Shown piece after piece: positions 57,107-64,000 of a DNA stretch of 64,000 bases. A program made the position numbers and the translations under genes. How positions within the stretch are numbered: the stretch's first letter is position 1; the number at the start of each line of letters is the position of its first letter. The notes under the pieces were generated by a model that did no database searches, had not been told where the DNA came from, and saw only the letters and a list, made by a program, of their open reading frames with translations. Origin of the DNA: Pseudomonadales bacterium (lineage in GTDB: Bacteria > Pseudomonadota > Gammaproteobacteria > Pseudomonadales > Pseudohongiellaceae); contig JALQUB010000022.1 in NCBI GenBank assembly GCA_023268635.1, forward strand, positions 62,001-126,000, in the 5' to 3' direction.

Positions 57107-58537
57107 TTAATTTCCCACCCCTAAATCGCGCACACACGACGTGAAACATTCACCTCGGTGCTGAAAATTGTCGAACATATCGAAGCTCGCGCAGGCTGGC
57201 GACAACAACACGGCATCTCCTGCTTGCGCCTTGTCCCTCGCGAAAGCAACGGCTTCTTGCATATCCTGGGCGAACAATATCTCGCAGTCACCACATCCCG
57301 TCTCTATTGCTTCCGCTATGCGCGGCGCATCTTTACCTATTAAAACGATGCTCCGCGCATAGCATGCGAGCGCGGGAGCGAGTGGCGAAAAATCGGCGCC
57401 TTTCCCTTCTCCTCCTGCGATCAAATGCAACTTTGCAGCATCATCGTCCGCCGCGAGCCGACTACCAATACCCTCGATTGAGGCTAATGCCGCACCGACA
57501 TTAGTTCCTTTGGAGTCGTTATAAAAATCAACACCTGCCAACTTCGCAACCCACTGACAGCGATGCGCCAACCCTGGAAATTCACGGATCCCGCTAGCGA
57601 TAGCCTCAAGTGACACACCAACGGCCATCGCCAGCGCAGCAGCAGCCAAGCTATTCGCTACGTTGTGCTCGCCAATAAGCCGCATGTCATCGACAGACAA
57701 GAAAGGCGTCTCTTGCCAACAGAGGCTCCTTCGTCCAGTTACCTTGTCTCTGCCAACACCGAAACCAGCAGCCAAGAGCCCGCTCGGTTTATAGCTCAGC
57801 CGAGTCTGCACAGCTGCTGGCGCTTGAGTAAGTGGATCGTCGGCATTTATCACTGCGCACTGAGCGCCGTTAAAAATCTTCTGCTTTGCTGTGAGATAGG
57901 CTGTTTTGTCGACATACCTATCCATGTGATCTTCACTCAAATTCAATAGTGCCACCGCGGCAGCTCCTAGGGCGTCAGTCGTTTCCAACTGGAAACTAGA
58001 CAACTCTAAGATATAGATGCCGTAGTCTTGCTCAAGCAACAAGTCCAATGCCGGCTTAAAATTTTCGCCATCCAAATTACCGCCGAGGCCGAATGAACGA
58101 CCCTCGGCCCTCAAAATTGCTGCCAGCAATGCGACTACGGTACTTTTCCCGTTGGAACCTGTTACCGCGATTATCGGCGCCGAAACCCGGCGCGCAAACA
58201 ATGCAATATCACCCAAAACTTCGACGCCATTGGCAATCTGTTCCTCGATAGCGGGCGTCGAGAGACTAATGCCAGGACTCACTATTAAGCGTTGTGCCGA
58301 AGCGAGCGTCGAAGGGCTAAATCCACCCAATTCAATTTTTGCTTCAGGAAAGATTCGCGTGAATTCATCGAGTAACGGCGGCCTTTCCCTAGAATCGACG
58401 AGCGCAAAATCCGCTCCGACTGAGGCTAAAAATCGAGCACAGGACAAACCCGTAGCTCCCATGCCGACGACGATCGACAAGCCCTGCAAGTCTTGATCGC
58501 CACTTGCCCCTGTTTTGCCAGACTGCATGAGAGTCAC
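57107..58537 (-). CDS. murD: UDP-N-acetylmuramoyl-L-alanine-D-glutamate ligase
   Basis: 476 residues; adds D-Glu. VVGMGATGLSCARFLA at the start, P-loop VTGSNGKSTVVALL, and the Mur-ligase core NLSEDHMDRY and FYNDSKGTN follow, with the C-terminal LLSPACASFDMFDNFQHRG. Slightly longer than the usual 440-450 residues. 15 bases after mraY. Confidence 0.96.
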   Translation of the reverse strand: MTLMQSGKTGASGDQDLQGLSIVVGMGATGLSCARFLASVGADFALVDSRERPPLLDEFTRIFPEAKIELGGFSPSTLASAQRLIVSPGISLSTPAIEEQIANGVEVLGDIALFARRVSAPIIAVTGSNGKSTVVALLAAILRAEGRSFGLGGNLDGENFKPALDLLLEQDYGIYILELSSFQLETTDALGAAAVALLNLSEDHMDRYVDKTAYLTAKQKIFNGAQCAVINADDPLTQAPAAVQTRLSYKPSGLLAAGFGVGRDKVTGRRSLCWQETPFLSVDDMRLIGEHNVANSLAAAALAMAVGVSLEAIASGIREFPGLAHRCQWVAKLAGVDFYNDSKGTNVGAALASIEGIGSRLAADDDAAKLHLIAGGEGKGADFSPLAPALACYARSIVLIGKDAPRIAEAIETGCGDCEILFAQDMQEAVAFARDKAQAGDAVLLSPACASFDMFDNFQHRGECFTSCVRDLGVGN

Positions 58538-58552
58538 CCGCTTCCTAGATGG

Positions 58553-59635
58553 CTACCGCAACTTCAGTGTGGCTAAACCAATCATGACTAGCATGACGGT
58601 GATAATCCAAAATCGCACTATGACACGAGGCTCCGGCCAACCCATCAATTCAAAATGGTGATGTAGAGGTGCCATCTTGAACACTCGCTTTCCTCGTAGC
58701 TTGAACGAACCCACCTGCAAGATGACCGAGACTGTCTCCATCACAAATACACCGCCCATGATGACTAGTACGAGTTCATGACGAGCGATGATAGCCATCG
58801 TCCCCAAGGCGGCTCCCAGCGCGAGTGCTCCTACGTCACCCATGAAGATTTGCGCAGGATATGTGTTGAACCAGAGAAAGCCTAAGCCAGCACCTAGCAA
58901 TCCGCCTGCGAAAATGACGAGCTCACCTGAGCCAGCCACGTAGGGAATCTGTAGGTAGCTGGAGAACTCTATATGTCCTGCGAGATAAGCGATCGCCCCC
59001 AACGCACCGCCCACGAGGACAGAAGGAAGTATCGCTAAGCCATCTAATCCATCGGTTAAATTCACAGCATTGCTGAAACCGACAATGAAAAAATAGCTGA
59101 TAATGATATAAAAAATACCAAGATCGAGTGCGACGCTTTTGAAGAATGGGATGATGTAATTGGTTTCTGCAGGGCCTAGTGCCGTCTCGTACAATGCGAC
59201 GGCCGCGGCGAGGCCAACAACGGATTGCCAGAAATACTTCCAACGCGCTGGCAGACCTATTGGATTCTTACGAAACACCTTTCGATAGTCATCCACCCAA
59301 CCAATCGCGCCAAATGCCAGCGTGACCAATAGAAGAATCCACACATAGTGATTTGTCAGGTCTGACCAGAGTAAGGTACTCGCCGTAATGCCTACCAAGA
59401 TGAGAGCACCCCCCATGGTTGGCGTTCCCGCCTTACTCAGATGACTTTGAGGACCATCATCACGAACAACCTGCCCAATCTGATTGGCTCGCAAAGCACG
59501 GATAAGAATGGGGCCCACTAATAAAGATACGCCCAGTGCGGTGAGCACTGAAAAAATGCCGCGGACGGTAATATACTGCAGCACGGCGAATGCGCTATTG
59601 AACTGCATTAAATAATCCGAAAGCATGACCAGCAT
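58553..59635 (-). CDS. mraY: phospho-MurNAc-pentapeptide transferase
   Basis: 360-residue membrane enzyme that makes lipid I. About ten spans; [14 protein letters not shown], the aspartate-rich [14 protein letters not shown] and [13 protein letters not shown], and [15 protein letters not shown] are diagnostic. 20 bases after murF. Confidence 0.98.
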   Translation of the reverse strand: MLVMLSDYLMQFNSAFAVLQYITVRGIFSVLTALGVSLLVGPILIRALRANQIGQVVRDDGPQSHLSKAGTPTMGGALILVGITASTLLWSDLTNHYVWILLLVTLAFGAIGWVDDYRKVFRKNPIGLPARWKYFWQSVVGLAAAVALYETALGPAETNYIIPFFKSVALDLGIFYIIISYFFIVGFSNAVNLTDGLDGLAILPSVLVGGALGAIAYLAGHIEFSSYLQIPYVAGSGELVIFAGGLLGAGLGFLWFNTYPAQIFMGDVGALALGAALGTMAIIARHELVLVIMGGVFVMETVSVILQVGSFKLRGKRVFKMAPLHHHFELMGWPEPRVIVRFWIITVMLVMIGLATLKLR

Positions 59636-59655
59636 TGAGTGACGTTCCTCTAGTT

Positions 59656-61032
59656 TTATTGGACAGCGAGTAAATCGCTGACTACCTTATCCATGCGAGT
59701 ACCACGCGACCCTTTCACTAAAAATACGCGGTCTTCGCTTAGCAATTCTTCACACGCGGCAGCGAGCTCGGCATGATGTTCACATCGTATTGCCTGCGCA
59801 CCGCCGGCTTCTAAGAAAGCATCTACTAGCGGTTCACATTCTGGTCCCAATGCCAGCAGGAGGGGCACTCCTTTTTCCGCGGCATACCGACCTACAGCGC
59901 GATGCGCCTCCTCACTCATAGCGCCCAGCTCTCTCATGCCACCTGCTACCAATACCTTTTCACCTTCGCTGCTCATGAGCACATCGATAGCGGCTTTATA
60001 GGAATCAGGACTCGCGTTATAGCTATCATCTAATAGTCGGCATCCTGCTCGACCTATTGAGGGAAATAGTCGCCCCGGGACTGGCTGCGCCATCTCCAGG
60101 CCTTCTCGAACAGAATCCAGACTCAACCCTGCTTCTAACGCGCAAGCGGCAGCAGCGAGTGCATTTTCAGCGTTGTGACCGCCTAATAACTGCAATGCCA
60201 CCTCGACGTCACCCTGTGGGGTAATTAGTCGAAACGAAGTTCGACCCTCCACAGTCAAAACACTCTCGGAGCAGCGGTAGTCCGCCGACCCAACCATGCC
60301 CCCATAACTGAACAGGCGTACACGTCGATTCCCTGCCCGAGCAATCCATTGATCACAATTCGGATCGTTTGCATTAAGGATGGCTATGCCGTTAGCACCT
60401 AGCCCATCGAGAATCTCACCCTTGGCCTCTACAACCCCCTGCAATGATCCGAAGCCTTCAATGTGCGCTGCGTTAGCTTTCGAGATCAACACGATGTCAG
60501 GATCTGCAGCGGCCACACTAAATGCAATCTCTCCAGCCGCATTCGCACCCATTTCTATCACAGCGAAGCGATGCTCCTCCTGCAACTCCAAAAGCGTCAA
60601 CGGGACACCAATCGTGTTATTGAGATTGGCCTTCGTCACGAGTGTACTCGCCACTCTTCCGAAAATCGTGCCGAGCATTTCTTTTATAGAGGTCTTGCCC
60701 TGACTTCCAGTCAATGCCACCACGGTGGCCCGACTTTTGTGCCTGTTGAGTTTCGCACTCGCCGCGAGCGCGGACAGCGTATCGGTCACGACCAATTGCG
60801 GGACTGATAACTCAGGTATCTCTCTACTGAGAATCGCCGCTACTGCACCACACCTAACAGCTTCTTCAGCGAAATCATTACCATCGAAATATTCACCCAC
60901 GAGCCCCACGTAAAGATCACCCTCTTCGATGTGACGAGAATCTGTCGAGATTCGCGAGAACCTTACATCGACTTCAGGTAAGGGCACGTCGAGCTCGGAA
61001 GCAATTTGCGATAAACGCATCTCCCCAATCAT
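59656..61032 (-). CDS. murF: UDP-MurNAc-tripeptide-D-Ala-D-Ala ligase
   Basis: 458 residues; adds D-Ala-D-Ala made by Ddl. P-loop [26 protein letters not shown] and [17 protein letters not shown] are typical. It overlaps the murE stop by 1 base (TAATG), indicating coupled translation. Confidence 0.96.
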   Translation of the reverse strand: MIGEMRLSQIASELDVPLPEVDVRFSRISTDSRHIEEGDLYVGLVGEYFDGNDFAEEAVRCGAVAAILSREIPELSVPQLVVTDTLSALAASAKLNRHKSRATVVALTGSQGKTSIKEMLGTIFGRVASTLVTKANLNNTIGVPLTLLELQEEHRFAVIEMGANAAGEIAFSVAAADPDIVLISKANAAHIEGFGSLQGVVEAKGEILDGLGANGIAILNANDPNCDQWIARAGNRRVRLFSYGGMVGSADYRCSESVLTVEGRTSFRLITPQGDVEVALQLLGGHNAENALAAAACALEAGLSLDSVREGLEMAQPVPGRLFPSIGRAGCRLLDDSYNASPDSYKAAIDVLMSSEGEKVLVAGGMRELGAMSEEAHRAVGRYAAEKGVPLLLALGPECEPLVDAFLEAGGAQAIRCEHHAELAAACEELLSEDRVFLVKGSRGTRMDKVVSDLLAVQ

Positions 61033-62594
61033 TAGCTCACCCCTAACTTCTGACGTTTATCTAAGCTGGCTCTAGCTTTCTCAACATCATCGAAGGGTTG
61101 GCGGATGCCGTTCGCGTCCTGATATTTTTCATGCCCTTTCCCTGCGACAAGAATCACATCGCCAGGGTTGGCGCTGAGGATGCATTCTTCAATAGCCACG
61201 CCTCGATCTCTGATATGCGGAACGGCCTCTGACGAAGCAAATCCGGAACGAATTTGATCGATAATTTCATCACCGTCCTCCATGCGAGGGTTATCATCCG
61301 TCAGCAAGACATAATCAGCATATTGCTCTGCAATCTCTCCCATTAGGGGACGCTTCCCTACATCGCGATTGCCACCGGCGCCAAACAAACAACCCAATCG
61401 ACCATTGAAATGCTCGCGCATTCCAACTAATACACTCCGCAATGCATCCGGCGTATGCGCATAATCCACGACCACAGCAATATCTGCAGTCCCTACACTC
61501 GGCTGGACTATTTCCATGCGACCAGGCACCGGCTTCAGCGCATGTAAAGCTGTTGCCAACTGAGCGAAACTGAACGCACCGCTCTGATCTGTTGTGCTAG
61601 ATTTCTGCGCGACGAGGGTTGCCGCGACTGCCAATAAATTACTGACATTAAAACTACCGAGAAGTCCCACCGAGATCTTGCCACACCCAATCGGTGTAAC
61701 CAGGTCTATGACGATTCCGGTGGATGTCAGCTTCTGCCCCCGAGTATAGACATCAGCCTCCGCACGGCTTTGGCTATATGTGGTTAATGCAACACTCGCG
61801 GAGATGTCATTAATCAGCGATAGCGCGTAGGGATCATCGAGATTGATCACTGCGCGACGAAGTTTCGGCATCATGAACAATTTTTTCTTGTTCGCGCCGT
61901 ACGCTTCCATCGTACCGTGATAATCGAGGTGGTCACGCGTGAGATTTGTGAACAGCGCCGTATCGAATTGAACTCCCGACACGCGACGCTGATGGAGACC
62001 GACCGACGAAACTTCAATAATGACCGAATCTACACCGTTGCCAACGAGCTCAGCTAAGGCGCGTTGAGTAAAAACAGCATCGGGAGTTGTCAGCGCGGTG
62101 GTCGAGAGATGTCCTGGACGACCGTAACCCAACGTACCTATAGTCGCGGAATCTGACCCCAATACTGCAAGGGCCTGCGCAAGAAATGTCGCGCAACTTG
62201 TCTTACCGTTGGTGCCAGTAATGCCAGTAACACACACTCGCTCACTTGGATTAGAGTAAAATCTGTCAGCGATTGCGCTGACTTTGCCTGAAAGTGAATC
62301 TACTGCGATGACTGGCACTTGTTCTATAAATTGAATGCCGCGCCATTCTCCGCCTGCTTCCACCAACACGGCGGCGACGCCGTTTTCAATTGCCGATGGA
62401 ATAAATTCGCGCGCGTCGTAATTCCGCCCGAACAATGCGATAAAAAGATCCCCGGGGCTTAAGAGGCGACTGTCTAACTGAATGCCTGTTACTGTAGCGC
62501 TAAGTGAAGAAAGAGTTTCAGACGAACGAACGAATCCCGCGACAAGCTCGCTGACAAGAATCGGAACCTGCTGGGGATCGCTTTTCGCGCTCAT
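61032..62594 (-). CDS. murE: UDP-MurNAc-L-Ala-D-Glu:meso-diaminopimelate ligase
   Basis: 520 residues. P-loop VTGITGTNGKTSCA and the specificity motif DNPR (TDDNPRMEDGDEII) point to meso-diaminopimelate rather than lysine, as expected for a Gram-negative wall. ALFTNLTRDHLDYHGTM is also diagnostic. 5 bases after ftsI. The N-terminus is somewhat extended (MSAKSDPQQVPILVSELVAG). Confidence 0.96.
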   Translation of the reverse strand: MSAKSDPQQVPILVSELVAGFVRSSETLSSLSATVTGIQLDSRLLSPGDLFIALFGRNYDAREFIPSAIENGVAAVLVEAGGEWRGIQFIEQVPVIAVDSLSGKVSAIADRFYSNPSERVCVTGITGTNGKTSCATFLAQALAVLGSDSATIGTLGYGRPGHLSTTALTTPDAVFTQRALAELVGNGVDSVIIEVSSVGLHQRRVSGVQFDTALFTNLTRDHLDYHGTMEAYGANKKKLFMMPKLRRAVINLDDPYALSLINDISASVALTTYSQSRAEADVYTRGQKLTSTGIVIDLVTPIGCGKISVGLLGSFNVSNLLAVAATLVAQKSSTTDQSGAFSFAQLATALHALKPVPGRMEIVQPSVGTADIAVVVDYAHTPDALRSVLVGMREHFNGRLGCLFGAGGNRDVGKRPLMGEIAEQYADYVLLTDDNPRMEDGDEIIDQIRSGFASSEAVPHIRDRGVAIEECILSANPGDVILVAGKGHEKYQDANGIRQPFDDVEKARASLDKRQKLGVS

Positions 62595-62599
62595 CTTAA

Positions 62600-64000
62600 C
62601 TATTCGTCTCCTCCACTGGCTAAAAGTGTTTGACCAACAGGCAGATCATCCGGCGGGACATTGAGTAGGCGCATTGCACCGGATGCAACGCGGGAGAATA
62701 CTGGCGCGGCGACCTGACCACCATAGTGCTCATCACCCTTCGGCTCATTTATCACCACAACGACAACGATCTTCGGATCGCTAGCAGGGATCATACCTGC
62801 GAAAAGAGAGTTATGCAGATTGTCTTCGTAACCTCGTTCACCCACCACGTGCGCCGTACCGGTTTTCCCTGCTACTTTGAAGAAAGGCACCCTCGCTTCA
62901 CGGGCGGACCCACCACGTTGTGGGTCCACTACGGTTTCGAGCATTTCTTTCAGCTGCGATGAGATGGAAGCGGAAAGCACTCGCTCTCGAGGCAACGCAT
63001 CAACGTCTTCTTCGCTCAATCGGACGAGCGACACTGGTTTCCGTATGCCCCCATCGGCAATCACCGAATATGCCTGAGCGAGTTGCAGCGCCGTGACCGA
63101 CAAACCATATCCATAAGACAGTGTTGCCGTTTCAATCGCGCTCCAACGACGAGGACTAGGCAATAGTCCTGCCCGCTCACCTGGGAAACCCGTTCCCGTA
63201 TCTCGGCCAAAGCCAACTCTATCCAACACATCCCGAATCGGTTCCGGTCCAATCTCTAACGCGATCTTACTGGTGCCCACGTTGCTAGACTTCGTAATCA
63301 CTTTACCGACCGTGAGCGTGCCGTAATTATGGATATCCTGAATGGTATGACCACGAACCATCCACCACCCTGGACTGGTCTCGACAATGGTGTCTGCCTC
63401 GAATACGCCACTCTCGAGCGCCGCCGCGATCGTGAAAGCTTTTACCGTCGAACCAGGCTCGAAGACATCGGTTACAGCCCTATTTCTTAACACGCCAAAA
63501 TCACTGATATTGCTCTTGTTGTTGGGGTTATAAGAAGGCTGATTGGCCATAGCCAACACTTCCCCTGTCTCAACATCTAGCATCACCAGAGTGGCAGATT
63601 TCGCTCGACGCTTAATGAATTCCGCCTTCAACTCTTTGTAGGCTAGATTTTGCAGTCTAAAATCTATGCTCAAATTGACATTACCGCCATCCGACGCAGT
63701 CTGAATGGTTCGGATTTCTTCGATAATATTCTGGCGTCGGTCTTGAATAATCTGACGCTTGCCTGGGACGCCTTGGAGATGCTCCTCATAGGTGAGCTCC
63801 ATCCCCTCCTGTCCCACATTGTCGATGTTACTAAACCCGACTAAATGAGCAGCAACCTCTCCTTGCGGGTAGAAGCGTTGGTATTCTGGTATCAGTGTCA
63901 CGTGCGGGATGCGCATCGCTTTGACCGGTGCTGCCTCAGCAGGTGCCAGTCTGCGTTTTACATAATAGAAAGAACTCCCTTTCTTATTTTCAATTGTAGA
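62600..64000 (-). CDS. ftsI: septal transpeptidase FtsI (PBP3), C-terminal part cut by the window edge
   Basis: 466 residues are visible; the frame is open to the right edge, so the membrane anchor and first part of the pedestal are missing. The visible N-terminal residues (FYYVKRRLAPAEA) fit PBP3. GEVAAHLVGFSNIDNVGQEGMEL is the family's dimer-domain motif. Catalytic motifs: SxxK in FEPGSTVKAF, SxN in SSNVGTSK and KTG in AGKTGTAHV. It cross-links septal peptidoglycan made by FtsW. The missing upstream neighbours are expected to be ftsL, rsmH and mraZ. Confidence 0.96.
   Translation of the reverse strand, partial: STIENKKGSSFYYVKRRLAPAEAAPVKAMRIPHVTLIPEYQRFYPQGEVAAHLVGFSNIDNVGQEGMELTYEEHLQGVPGKRQIIQDRRQNIIEEIRTIQTASDGGNVNLSIDFRLQNLAYKELKAEFIKRRAKSATLVMLDVETGEVLAMANQPSYNPNNKSNISDFGVLRNRAVTDVFEPGSTVKAFTIAAALESGVFEADTIVETSPGWWMVRGHTIQDIHNYGTLTVGKVITKSSNVGTSKIALEIGPEPIRDVLDRVGFGRDTGTGFPGERAGLLPSPRRWSAIETATLSYGYGLSVTALQLAQAYSVIADGGIRKPVSLVRLSEEDVDALPRERVLSASISSQLKEMLETVVDPQRGGSAREARVPFFKVAGKTGTAHVVGERGYEDNLHNSLFAGMIPASDPKIVVVVVINEPKGDEHYGGQVAAPVFSRVASGAMRLLNVPPDDLPVGQTLLASGGDE

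Overview
The window is a chromosomal segment of a Gammaproteobacterium. It carries about 60 protein genes and one tRNA gene, densely packed, with no insertion sequence, prophage, CRISPR array or rRNA operon that I could see. The best evidence for the class is gene order. From the right edge leftwards the genes run ftsI-murE-murF-mraY-murD-ftsW-murG-murC-ddlB-ftsQ-ftsA-ftsZ-lpxC, then an M23 peptidase, secA, argJ, a mutT/thiE fusion, yacG, coaE, pilD-pilC-pilB-pilA, nadC, ampD, ampE and aceE-aceF. This is the order of the '2-minute' region of Escherichia coli, with insertions and losses. The stand-alone condensing enzyme resembling FabY of Pseudomonas, the mutT/thiE fusion, argJ beside secA and the M23 peptidase beside secA are closer to Pseudomonas-like or marine gammaproteobacteria. 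Genus cannot be fixed from this sequence.

Layout. 1-5.2 kb: the start of a GIY-YIG protein (cut by the left edge), a metallo-beta-lactamase-fold hydrolase, then serA, serC, dinB and greB on the plus strand. 5.2-8 kb: a GlxA-type AraC regulator, a DUF1244 protein, a ribosome hibernation factor and an M15 peptidase. 8-17.6 kb: fabY-like ketosynthase, class I fumarase, two crotonase-family enzymes, a DnaJ/VWA gene pair, a DUF6445 oxygenase-like protein, a YHS-like secreted protein, tRNA-Leu(UAG) and a membrane coiled-coil protein. 17.8-28.4 kb: PuuD-like membrane protein, sodB, an ankyrin/membrane-protein pair, groES-groEL behind a clear sigma-32 promoter, fxsA, an alkyltransferase-like protein, ampG, yajQ and a BtuCD-type ABC transporter. 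28.5-34.5 kb (minus): pyruvate dehydrogenase E1 and E2, ampE and ampD. 34.6-41.8 kb (plus): nadC, a secreted HNH nuclease, pilA-pilB-pilC-pilD, coaE and yacG, with one cytochrome c gene on the minus strand. 41.8-64 kb (minus): mutT/thiE, argJ, secA, M23 peptidase, lpxC and the division and cell-wall cluster, cut by the right edge inside ftsI.

How the genes work together. The right third builds peptidoglycan precursor (MurC to MurG, MraY, Ddl), flips and polymerises it at the septum (FtsW, FtsI) and places the ring (FtsZ, FtsA, FtsQ). AmpG, AmpD and AmpE on the left recycle cell-wall fragments. AceEF, fumarase, the crotonase enzymes and the FabY-like enzyme form a carbon and fatty-acid metabolism set. 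PilA to PilD encode a compact type IV pilin module.

Most of the window is ordinary core genome. No large undescribed system stands out. The points most worth a second look are regulatory signals and a few small gene pairs: a perfect 14-bp hairpin inside the 3' end of the btuD-like gene, a GntR-type operator before aceE although no pdhR is present, an operator-like palindrome over the promoter of the DUF6445 gene, 12-bp direct repeats 21 bp apart before fabY, an ankyrin/glycine-rich membrane protein pair, a short PilB, and a secreted nuclease inserted next to the pilus genes.
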